From positions 1 to 64,000 of the forward strand of contig CACOFQ010000003.1 of the NCBI GenBank assembly GCA_902626505.1: a DNA stretch of 64,000 nt, written 5' to 3'. The notes beneath the pieces are model-generated. The model searched no databases and was not told where the DNA came from. It saw nothing but the letters and a program-made list of their open reading frames with translations. Positions 26,711-34,593 of this stretch are shown here, piece by piece (the stretch's first letter is position 1; each line of letters starts with the position of its first letter). Origin of the DNA: an uncultured Marinoscillum sp. GTDB taxonomy: Bacteria; Bacteroidota; Bacteroidia; Cytophagales; MED-G16. Position numbers and translations under genes: made by a program.

Positions 26711-28738
26711 ATGAATAAAGATTTAATTAAAAATAAGATTGAAGAACTCCGAAAAGAGATAGAATTTCATAATAAGTTGTACTATGATGAAAGTAAAAAT
26801 ATAATTTCTGATTATGAGTACGATTTAAAAATGAATGAATTAATATCTCTAGAGAAAAAATATCCTGAATTTTCTTCTAAAACATCACCTAGTCTAAAAG
26901 TAGGTGGTAAAATAACAAAAGAATTTAATTCATTTAAACATGATGAACAGATGCTTTCTTTAGGTAATACATACTCAAATGAAGATCTTAATGATTTTGA
27001 TAAAAGAATTAAAAAATTACTAAAAAAAGAAAGTATTGAATACGTATGTGAACTGAAATATGATGGTGTTGCATTAAGCATAAAATATGAAAATAACATA
27101 TTTAAAAGAGCACTTACTAGAGGAGATGGGAAATATGGAGATGATATCTCAAATAATGTTCAAACTATCAAAACATTACCTTTAAAATTAAAAAACAATC
27201 AAGAAAGTGAACTTGAAGTAAGAGGCGAAGCATTTATTTCAAAAAGTAATTTTGAATTATTAAATAAAGAAAAAAAAGAAAATAATGAGCAACTATTTTC
27301 AAATCCTAGAAACACAGCATCCGGATCATTAAAACTTCAAGATTCATCAGAAGTATCAAAAAGAAGAATTAATTGTTATATATACTCTCTAAAATCAAAT
27401 TCAGGTCTTTTTAAAACTCATGAAGAATGTCTAATCTATTTGAGAAAAATTGGTTTTAATGTACCTAATACATTTAAGAAATGTAATAATATAGAAGAAG
27501 TAAAAGAGTATGTAAAAGATTGGGAATTAAAAAGACATGATCTTGATGTAGAAACTGATGGAATTGTTATTAAAGTAAATAATATAGATGATCAAAATAG
27601 ATTAGGCAATACAAGTAAAAGTCCAAGATGGGCTATTGCTTATAAGTATAAAGCTGAAAGTAAGGTTACAAAAATTAATAATATTATTTTCCAGGTTGGT
27701 AGAACAGGAGCAGTAACACCAGTAGCTTTATTAGATCCTGTTTTAATTAGTGGATCTGTTGTCAAAAGGGCTTCATTACATAATCACAATGAAATTAAAA
27801 GACTAGATATTAGACTAAATGATTATGTTAATATTGAAAAAGGAGGTGAAATAATTCCAAAGATCACATCTGTAATAAAGGAGAAAAGAGCAAATTCTTA
27901 CAATAAGTTTGAGTTTACTAAAATATGCCCATCATGTGGTTCAAATCTTGAAATTGAAAATAATCAAGCTGTGTCATATTGTAAAAATGATTTAAGATGT
28001 AAACCACAAATATCTGGAAGAATTGAACATTTTATTAGTAAAAACGCTATGAATATTGACAAATTAGGTCCTGAAACAATAAAAGGTTTTATTGATAAAG
28101 AAATTATAAAAACACCTGCTGATTTATATAAAATTCAATATAATGATATAATAAATCTTGAATTTAAATTGGATGAAAAAGATAAAATTAGATCACTAAA
28201 AGAAAAATCATGTAATAATATATTATCTAGTATAAGTAGATCTAAATCTAAACCATTTTCAAATTTACTATTTGGTTTAGGCATAAGATATGTAGGAAAA
28301 ACAACTGCAGAAAAACTTACCAGTCATTTTAAGAATATAGATAATATTATAAATGCTTCATATGAAGAAATTGTTGAAGTAGACGAGATTGGTGAAAAAA
28401 TTGCTGAAAGTTTAACTTCATTTTTTTCGATAGAAAACAATATTACTTTAATAAATAATTTAAAAGCAGCTGGATTAAATTTTCAAGAAAATAAAATCGA
28501 TAAAAAATCAAATAAACTTAATGATTTAGTATTTGTGGTTTCTGGAACATTTTCATCTTTTTCGAGGGAAGAACTTGAAGAAAAAATTAAACTTAATGGT
28601 GGTAAAGTATCTAAATCATTATCTTCAAAAACAAATTTTGTAATTTTTGGAGATAATATGGGCCCAAAAAAAAGGATAAAAGCTGTTGAACTTAATATTA
28701 AAATGATTTCTGAGAATGATTTTATTTCTATGATATGA
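26711..28738 (+). CDS. ligA: NAD-dependent DNA ligase
   Basis: Essential DNA ligase (675 aa) that seals nicks during replication and repair. Domains in order are the Ia NMN-binding domain (NKLYYDESKNIISDYEYD), the adenylation domain with catalytic Lys116 in CELKYDGVALS, the OB fold (FQVGRTGAVTPVA, LHNHNEI), a zinc finger (CPSCGSN...YCKNDLRC), helix-hairpin-helix repeats (FGLGIRYVGKTTAEKL, VDEIGEKIAES) and a C-terminal BRCT domain (about 605-675, VFVVSGTFSSFSREEL). Length is normal. The following gene overlaps its stop by 4 bp. Confidence 0.96.
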   Translation: MNKDLIKNKIEELRKEIEFHNKLYYDESKNIISDYEYDLKMNELISLEKKYPEFSSKTSPSLKVGGKITKEFNSFKHDEQMLSLGNTYSNEDLNDFDKRIKKLLKKESIEYVCELKYDGVALSIKYENNIFKRALTRGDGKYGDDISNNVQTIKTLPLKLKNNQESELEVRGEAFISKSNFELLNKEKKENNEQLFSNPRNTASGSLKLQDSSEVSKRRINCYIYSLKSNSGLFKTHEECLIYLRKIGFNVPNTFKKCNNIEEVKEYVKDWELKRHDLDVETDGIVIKVNNIDDQNRLGNTSKSPRWAIAYKYKAESKVTKINNIIFQVGRTGAVTPVALLDPVLISGSVVKRASLHNHNEIKRLDIRLNDYVNIEKGGEIIPKITSVIKEKRANSYNKFEFTKICPSCGSNLEIENNQAVSYCKNDLRCKPQISGRIEHFISKNAMNIDKLGPETIKGFIDKEIIKTPADLYKIQYNDIINLEFKLDEKDKIRSLKEKSCNNILSSISRSKSKPFSNLLFGLGIRYVGKTTAEKLTSHFKNIDNIINASYEEIVEVDEIGEKIAESLTSFFSIENNITLINNLKAAGLNFQENKIDKKSNKLNDLVFVVSGTFSSFSREELEEKIKLNGGKVSKSLSSKTNFVIFGDNMGPKKRIKAVELNIKMISENDFISMI

Positions 28739-29238
28739 AATTTATATTAAATACAATTAATAAAATAAAGAGAAGAAGGCTTGAAATAAATAGAGCATCA
28801 TTAAGCTATTCTAAAGCTAATCATTTTGGGATTTTATACACGTATATAGATGAAAATAAACAAAAAGCAATTAATGAATTTGTACAAAGTCTGAAAAAGG
28901 ATGGAAAAAGAGTAGACTTATTACCCGCTATAAAAGAACAAAATGCTGATAATAGATACTTTAAAACATTTAAAATTGATGAAATTAACTCATTTGGAAA
29001 GTGGTCAAATAATAATGTGAATCTATTTATATATCAACAGTACGATTTCATAATATACCCTGACCTTAACCTAAATCTAGAAATGGAAAATATTCTAATT
29101 AACTCATACTCAAAGTGCAGAATTGGTTTTATAAATAGTCGAATGAATCTATTTGAACTTATTTTAAAATCTGAGCAAGAGTATGATATTTCATACCGAT
29201 TAAATAGACTTCTTAAATATCTTAAGAAATTAAAATAA
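28735..29238 (+). CDS. conserved hypothetical protein (DUF6913-like)
   Basis: A 167-aa protein with a basic N-terminus (INKIKRRRLEINRASLSYSKANHFGILYTYIDENKQKAINEFVQSLKKDGKRVDLLP). I recall this pattern as a Bacteroidota-specific family of unknown function (DUF6913), though I could not check it. No signal peptide or membrane helix is evident. It overlaps ligA by 4 bp and ends just before a clear terminator, so it closes the operon. Confidence 0.7.
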   Translation: MKFILNTINKIKRRRLEINRASLSYSKANHFGILYTYIDENKQKAINEFVQSLKKDGKRVDLLPAIKEQNADNRYFKTFKIDEINSFGKWSNNNVNLFIYQQYDFIIYPDLNLNLEMENILINSYSKCRIGFINSRMNLFELILKSEQEYDISYRLNRLLKYLKKLK

Positions 29239-29239
29239 A

Positions 29240-29270
29240 AAAAAGGTGGTCAAAATAACCACCTTTAATT
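29240..29270. terminator. bidirectional rho-independent terminator
   Basis: aaaggtggt - caaaata - accaccttt forms a 9-bp stem with an A-tract on the left and a weaker T-rich right flank. It ends the phoH-ser-ligA operon and, on the other strand, the histone-H1-like gene. Confidence 0.85.
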
Positions 29271-29293
29271 TAAAAAACTTTTTCTTGTGTTAA

Positions 29294-29470
29294 TTAAGAA
29301 GCGTTTTTCTTAGCTTGAACTTCTTTTCTAACATCTTGAGCCCAAACTTTTAAAGCTTGCATGCCCTTTCTAACTCTAGTTCCAGCCGCTTTATTTCCTT
29401 TGTCATAAAATTTAGCGAAGTCAGGACCTAAGTCATTCACTAAGCCAGTTAATTCGTCGTATCTACTCAT
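29294..29470 (-). CDS. histone H1-like small basic protein
   Basis: This gene is missing from the ORF track because it encodes only 58 aa: MSRYDELTGLVNDLGPDFAK then FYDKGNKAAGTRVRKGMQAL and KVWAQDVRKEVQAKKNAS. It resembles the Bacteroidota histone H1-like (Hc1-type) family, with a helical N-terminus, the GNKAAGTRVRKGMQ core and a Lys-rich tail. It probably binds DNA as a nucleoid protein. The ATG is at 29468-29470 and the TAA at 29294-29296. The sequence looks less AT-rich than its flanks, as for a highly expressed gene. A terminator follows directly. Confidence 0.88.
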   Translation of the reverse strand: MSRYDELTGLVNDLGPDFAKFYDKGNKAAGTRVRKGMQALKVWAQDVRKEVQAKKNAS

Positions 29471-29560
29471 TATATAAAATTTAAATTAAAAAATAGTACT
29501 ATAACAATTTAAGTAAAAAAAACTAATAAATCTACTAGATAAGGCCGTTTTTTAGATAAT

Positions 29561-30811
29561 TTATGTCAAAACAGCACCTTTTTCGCCCATTTTCTGATAA
29601 ATTCCATCGTCAAGCTTCTTTTTTACCTCTTTAAATGCATTTATTGTTTCATTTACATCATCTAGAGAATGGGAAGCTGTTGGAATAATTCTTAACATAA
29701 TGACACCTTTTGGAACTACAGGATAAATAACCCCTGAACAAAAAATACTATATTCTGAACGTAAGTCTTTAATTAAGTTTGTACATTCATACACATCACC
29801 CTTTAAAATAATAGGTGTTACTGGAGACTGAGTTGTTCCAATATTAAATCCGTTATCTTTTAAACCTCCTTGAACTGCATTAACAATTTCCCATAATTTG
29901 TTTTTAAATTCTGGGTTATTCCTTAATAATTCTAACCTCTTTAAATTACCAATTACCAGTGGCATTGGTAAAGATTTTGCAAAAATTTGAGACCTTAGCT
30001 TATATCTTAAATTATCGATTATGTCTGCATTTCCAGATACGAAAGCACCAATACTTGCCATTGACTTTGCAAAAGTTGAAAAGAATAAATCAATACCATC
30101 TTGTACACCTTGTTCCTCACCTGAACCTGCACCTGTTTTACCCATCGTTCCAAACCCATGTGCATCATCTACTAATAATCTAAAATTATACTCCTTCTTT
30201 AATGAAACTATAGAAGATAAATCTCCCATGTTACCTGACATGCCAAATACACCCTCAGTGATAACTAATATTCCTCCCCCAGTCTCTTTAACTATTTTGG
30301 TAGCTCTGTCTAATTGACTTTTAAGATTTTTAATATCATTATGAGGAAAGACAAATCTTTTACCAATATGCATCCTTAAACCATCAATAATACAAGCATG
30401 ACATTCAGAGTCATAAACAACAACATCTTTTCTATCAAGAAGAGCATCAACAATCGATAAAACACCTTGATATCCATAGTTTAATAAGATTGAATCTTCT
30501 TTCATAACAAAATTTGAAAGCTCATTTTCAAGCTTTTCATGATATACCGAATTACCAGACATCATTCTGGCTCCCATTGGATAAGATAAACCCCAATCTT
30601 TTGCAGCTTGAGCATCTGCATCTCTAACTTCTGGATGATTAGCAAGACCTAAATAATTATTTAAACTCCAATTAAGAACATTATTTCCCTTGAACTTCAT
30701 TCTAGGGCCAATTTCACCTTCAAGCATGGGAAACATATAGTAATTATCATCAATGTGGGAATAGGCACCTAGTGGGCCTTTATCTTTTAAAATTTTTTCA
30801 AATAAATCCAT
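29561..30811 (-). CDS. alpha-oxoamine synthase family PLP enzyme
   Basis: PLP-dependent acyltransferase of 416 aa in the family of KBL, BioF, serine palmitoyltransferase and cysteate acyltransferase. It joins an amino acid with an acyl thioester. Motifs are LNWSLNNYLGLANHPEV, GARMMSGNSVYHEKLE, YDSECHACIIDGLR, LLVDDAHGFGTMGKTGAG and the PLP lysine in FFSTFAKSMASIGAF. The N-terminal extension (KGPLGAYSHIDDNYYMFPMLEGEIGPRM) is, as I recall, typical of a Bacteroidota-wide branch often annotated as serine palmitoyltransferase or KBL. Sphingolipid or sulfonolipid base synthesis is the likely role; no threonine dehydrogenase gene is nearby to support KBL. Confidence 0.75.
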   Translation of the reverse strand: MDLFEKILKDKGPLGAYSHIDDNYYMFPMLEGEIGPRMKFKGNNVLNWSLNNYLGLANHPEVRDADAQAAKDWGLSYPMGARMMSGNSVYHEKLENELSNFVMKEDSILLNYGYQGVLSIVDALLDRKDVVVYDSECHACIIDGLRMHIGKRFVFPHNDIKNLKSQLDRATKIVKETGGGILVITEGVFGMSGNMGDLSSIVSLKKEYNFRLLVDDAHGFGTMGKTGAGSGEEQGVQDGIDLFFSTFAKSMASIGAFVSGNADIIDNLRYKLRSQIFAKSLPMPLVIGNLKRLELLRNNPEFKNKLWEIVNAVQGGLKDNGFNIGTTQSPVTPIILKGDVYECTNLIKDLRSEYSIFCSGVIYPVVPKGVIMLRIIPTASHSLDDVNETINAFKEVKKKLDDGIYQKMGEKGAVLT

Positions 30812-30830
30812 AAAAATTTAAATTATTCGG

Positions 30831-30838
30831 CAAAAATA
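30831..30838 (-). promoter_or_regulatory. candidate -7 element of the oxoamine synthase gene
   Basis: TATTTTTG on the minus strand lies 19 bp before the start codon. No -33 TTG is seen at the expected spacing, so support is modest. Confidence 0.35.
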
Positions 30839-30879
30839 ATAAGTATAGATATAATAACTATAAAAAGATGAAAATGTTT

Positions 30880-32214
30880 TTAAGTGCCTATTCTTACTTC
30901 AACTGTTGTTCCTTTTTCACTATCACCTATCTTTTTATCATTAATTTTTGTGATTGATATTTCAGAACCTTCTTTTAGTTTTTGTGATATCGCAATATAA
31001 GGGCCACTCACGACTTTATCATTCTTATTTAATCCAGATAATATTTCAATATTTTCAAAATCACTTATTCCAGTTTCTACTTCAACCATTTTAGTTTTAC
31101 CATCTTCTGCAATAAATACAACCTGTTTGATAGATTCGTTTCCAAGGCTATCTTTTTCATTTTTAGTTGTAACTGAAGATATAGGAACTAATAATATATC
31201 ATTTTTTTCTTGCGTAATAATTTCTACACTTGCTGTCATACCTGGTTTAAATGGATTTTCAATACCCTCCTCAATAGTCAAGTCTTTAAATGAATCATTA
31301 ATGACTCTAATTTTTACTTTAAATTCAGTAACTGCATCTGGTGATGGCTTTGGATTAGCTGTACTTGCTATCTCTGTTACAATACCCTTGAAAACTTTAT
31401 CATAAGTATTATAAGCATCTACGTCAATATTTGTTGTATCACCTATTTCAACCCTTACTATATCGTTTTCATTAACATCTACCCTTACCTCCATAATAGA
31501 CAAGTCAGCAATTCTTAATAATTCAGTACCAGCCATTTGAGATGTACCTACAACCCTTTCACCTAATTCAACACTTAGTAGAGAAACTGTTCCAGTCATA
31601 GGAGCTATAATACTAGTCTTTCTTAAATTTTCCTCTGCTTCATCAACAGTTGCCTTTGCACTCCTTACAACATATTCACTTGCTTTAACACTTTGCTTAC
31701 TAGATTCTAAATCTTGTGTGGAAACTTTAAAATTAGTTTCAGCAATTTCATATTCTGAATCAGATATTACATTTTGTTCAAATAATGATTTTTGTCTATT
31801 AAATTCTAATTTAGATCTAAGAAATTGAGCTTCTGATCTTGATAAATTAGATTTAGAACTAGATAAGTTGGCTCTTACTTGATTATAGTTTGCTTTGGCT
31901 CTTTCTAAAGCATTAATAAAATTATCAGGTCTTATAACAACTAACAACTTTCCCTCATCAACATAGTCTCCTTCCATAATTGTTAAATCAATAATTTCTC
32001 CAGGGACCTCTGGACTTACTCTAACTTCTACCTCTGGCTGAATCTCCCCTGAAGCAGTAACCAACTCAGTAATTTTACCAGTTGAAGCCTCCTTAACCTC
32101 TACTTCAATAGGTTTTACTCCACCAAACCAACCAAGTCTATTTCCAATACTAAGTATTATAATTCCTCCTATTACTAAAGATCCTATAATTATTAATGTT
32201 TTTTTATTTTTCAT
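30880..32214 (-). CDS. periplasmic adaptor (membrane fusion) protein, MacA/HlyD type
   Basis: Adaptor subunit (444 aa) that links an inner-membrane pump to an outer-membrane TolC channel. A single N-terminal transmembrane anchor (KTLIIIGSLVIGGIIILSIG) is followed by a lipoyl half-motif (VTASGEIQPEVEVRVSPEVPGEI), a long coiled-coil hairpin (about 100-205, ERAKANYNQVRANLSSSKSN...), the second lipoyl half (IIAPMTGTVSLLSVELGERV) and beta-barrel domains. It is 2 bp downstream of the TolC-like gene. No ABC or RND pump gene is adjacent, so the partner must be elsewhere. Confidence 0.88.
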   Translation of the reverse strand: MKNKKTLIIIGSLVIGGIIILSIGNRLGWFGGVKPIEVEVKEASTGKITELVTASGEIQPEVEVRVSPEVPGEIIDLTIMEGDYVDEGKLLVVIRPDNFINALERAKANYNQVRANLSSSKSNLSRSEAQFLRSKLEFNRQKSLFEQNVISDSEYEIAETNFKVSTQDLESSKQSVKASEYVVRSAKATVDEAEENLRKTSIIAPMTGTVSLLSVELGERVVGTSQMAGTELLRIADLSIMEVRVDVNENDIVRVEIGDTTNIDVDAYNTYDKVFKGIVTEIASTANPKPSPDAVTEFKVKIRVINDSFKDLTIEEGIENPFKPGMTASVEIITQEKNDILLVPISSVTTKNEKDSLGNESIKQVVFIAEDGKTKMVEVETGISDFENIEILSGLNKNDKVVSGPYIAISQKLKEGSEISITKINDKKIGDSEKGTTVEVRIGT

Positions 32215-32216
32215 AT

Positions 32217-33659
32217 CTAAAAAGTTAATTTTTTTCCTTGATAAAAGTCTAAAACTTTTAATTTAAAAATATAATCATATTTTGAAGACAATAAATCATT
32301 TGTTGCTCTAACTAAATTATTGTTCGATATCTGGTATTCAGTATAATTAACAGATCCTAAGTTATACTGGCTTTTTATTATTCTAAATGACTCCTCCAAA
32401 GCTCTCACTTGTTTCTGAGATGCAGAATATGATTTAGATGCAGCAAGAGCATCATTAAATGATGTTTCTATTGTTTGACGAACTTGATTTCGTGCTTCAA
32501 TTACACCAATATCTGCTATTTCTTTATTTAATTTTGCTCTTTTAATATTAGCTGATGTCTGATATCTGTTAAATATTGGTATTGAGATTGAAAAAGATAA
32601 AGATTTACTTAAATAATCCTTCCATTGTTCTAGGATAGTAAAGTCTTTATCCGAACCAACGACATTCGGTACTAGTGATAATGATGATACCGTCTCTAAT
32701 GGATTATTAGTTAAAAATCCAATTGTTGTAGGTTGCATTGAAAACCCATCATAAAATTCTCTCTCTCTATTAGCAAAACTAGAATAGTTAGATGAAAAGT
32801 TAGATGAAACACTAATTGAAGGATATCTACCACTTCTAGAAATTCTTAAATCATATAAACTTGATTGGGCATTTTTTTCAGCACTTTTAATCTCAGGCAG
32901 AAGGCTAACGGCTAAATTAAATATTTCATTAGGATCTGAATCAATTACAGTAGAAGGAGATAGCTCTACAACTGGTTTAATAATTTTAATTTCTTTTTGT
33001 GTTTCTAATAATAATAATTGCTTCAATTGAAGAATAGTTAACCTATAATTATTTTCTTGTTGAATTAATGCTAATTCATCTCCAGCTAATTGTGCTTCGA
33101 GGTTTAATTTATTTGTTATAGCTATTGAACCAGCATCGACAAGTTTATTAGTTCTATTTAATTGTTCCTGTGTTGATTGTAATTGAAATCTAGCATTATC
33201 AAGTCTATCAGTATTTAAAAGTACATTCAAGTAAGCACTAACAACACTTAGCATCACATTATTCTTAGTATTCTCTAAATCAAAAACACTTTTCTCTAAT
33301 AATGCTTTAGATCTTTTTATGTTATTTCGAACTGAAAATCCCGAAAATAAATTCATATTAGAGGATGCACTAATACCTGAAAAATTTGAATTATTGGAAA
33401 TAAAAGTATTTGTAGTTGGATCAATCGATCTACCATAATTATTACCATAATTTGAAAAAACATTTAACGTAGGAGCTTGTTGAAGAAGTGATTGGTTGTA
33501 ACCAACTTTCTGAAGCTGTTCGTTAATTATACTTCTTTTCAATTGTAGATTATTTTCAAGAGCTATTTCAATACATTGTTCTAAATCTAATTCAAGATAT
33601 TGTTTTGATTGAGAAAATAAATTATTAGTAAGAAATATTAAGATTAGGATTCTAAACAT
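32217..33659 (-). CDS. TolC family outer-membrane efflux protein
   Basis: Outer-membrane channel subunit of 480 aa with signal peptide (MFRILILIFLTNNLFSQ). The two repeated TolC halves are visible: LDLEQCIEIALENNLQLKRSIINEQLQKVGYNQS opens the first, and DPNEIFNLAVSLLPEIKSAEKNAQSSLYDLRISRSGRYPSISV the second. Long helical stretches and the late segment RALEESFRIIKSQYNLGSVNYTEYQISNNNLV are typical. It is the first gene of a two-gene unit with the adaptor protein. Confidence 0.88.
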   Translation of the reverse strand: MFRILILIFLTNNLFSQSKQYLELDLEQCIEIALENNLQLKRSIINEQLQKVGYNQSLLQQAPTLNVFSNYGNNYGRSIDPTTNTFISNNSNFSGISASSNMNLFSGFSVRNNIKRSKALLEKSVFDLENTKNNVMLSVVSAYLNVLLNTDRLDNARFQLQSTQEQLNRTNKLVDAGSIAITNKLNLEAQLAGDELALIQQENNYRLTILQLKQLLLLETQKEIKIIKPVVELSPSTVIDSDPNEIFNLAVSLLPEIKSAEKNAQSSLYDLRISRSGRYPSISVSSNFSSNYSSFANREREFYDGFSMQPTTIGFLTNNPLETVSSLSLVPNVVGSDKDFTILEQWKDYLSKSLSFSISIPIFNRYQTSANIKRAKLNKEIADIGVIEARNQVRQTIETSFNDALAASKSYSASQKQVRALEESFRIIKSQYNLGSVNYTEYQISNNNLVRATNDLLSSKYDYIFKLKVLDFYQGKKLTF

Positions 33660-33739
33660 ATTTAATTAGATGTTTTTAAAAATAATTCCTTGCATAAATG
33701 CGATGCAAAGATAAAATTTCAAAACAAAGTAAAAAATTT

Positions 33740-34534
33740 TTATACCGAAACCTCTCCTTTAATGTGTGGATGAGAAATATAGTCAACTAATTCAAAGTCC
33801 TCATACTTAAAGGAAAATATATCATCTATATTTTTATTTATTTTCATTTTTGGAAGCGGAAAAAAATTTCTCTCAAGCTGCAATTTAACTTGATCTATAT
33901 GATTAAGATATATGTGAGCATCTCCAAATGTATGAACGAAATCTCCAAGCTTCAAATTACATACTTGAGCTACCATCATCGTAAGTAAAGCATATGATGC
34001 TATGTTAAAAGGAACACCTAAGAAAACATCTGCACTCCTTTGATATAATTGACATGAAAGTTTACCATTTAAAACATAAAACTGAAATATAGTATGACAT
34101 GGAGGTAGAGCCATAGTATCAATATATGGAACATTCCAAGCGCTAATAATATGTCTTCTTGAGTGTGGATTTTCTTTCAAATCCTTAATAAGATTTTTTA
34201 TTTGGTCATGAGGTTCACCGTCTTTACCTTCCCATCTTCTCCATTGCACTCCATAAACTGGACCTAAGTATCCGTCTTTATCTGCCCAATCATCCCATAT
34301 TCTTACTCCATTTTCATTCAAATACTTAATATTATTATCTCCTTTTAAAAACCATAATAATTCATAAATTATTGATCTTAAATGCAGTTTTTTTGTTGTT
34401 ATACATGGAAACCCTTCATTAAGATCGAATCTCATTTGATGCCCAAAAATACTTATTGTTCCGGTTCCAGTTCTATCTGATTTTTTCTCTCCTTTTTCTA
34501 AAATTGTTCGTAATAGATTATGATATTGCTTCAT
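33740..34534 (-). CDS. thyA: thymidylate synthase
   Basis: Makes dTMP from dUMP using methylene-tetrahydrofolate; 264 aa, the E. coli length. Motifs are the dUMP phosphate-binding [13 protein letters not shown], the catalytic Cys in [32 protein letters not shown] and GDAHIYLNH. Single gene, divergent from the long exported protein gene with 59 bp between starts. Confidence 0.97.
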   Translation of the reverse strand: MKQYHNLLRTILEKGEKKSDRTGTGTISIFGHQMRFDLNEGFPCITTKKLHLRSIIYELLWFLKGDNNIKYLNENGVRIWDDWADKDGYLGPVYGVQWRRWEGKDGEPHDQIKNLIKDLKENPHSRRHIISAWNVPYIDTMALPPCHTIFQFYVLNGKLSCQLYQRSADVFLGVPFNIASYALLTMMVAQVCNLKLGDFVHTFGDAHIYLNHIDQVKLQLERNFFPLPKMKINKNIDDIFSFKYEDFELVDYISHPHIKGEVSV

Positions 34535-34576
34535 TTAATTTCAGTAAATTTAACTTTAAAAAAGTAATTGTAAAAT

Positions 34577-34584
34577 CAAAATTA
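34577..34584 (-). promoter_or_regulatory. candidate -7 element of thyA
   Basis: TAATTTTG on the minus strand fits the Bacteroidota -7 consensus and would give a leader of about 36 bases. A -33 element is not obvious. Confidence 0.35.
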
Positions 34585-34593
34585 AGATTTAAG

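Noticed and set aside
29959-30317. Two plus-strand ORFs opposite the oxoamine synthase gene
   Set aside because: They lie wholly antisense to a well-conserved enzyme and have no recognisable features.
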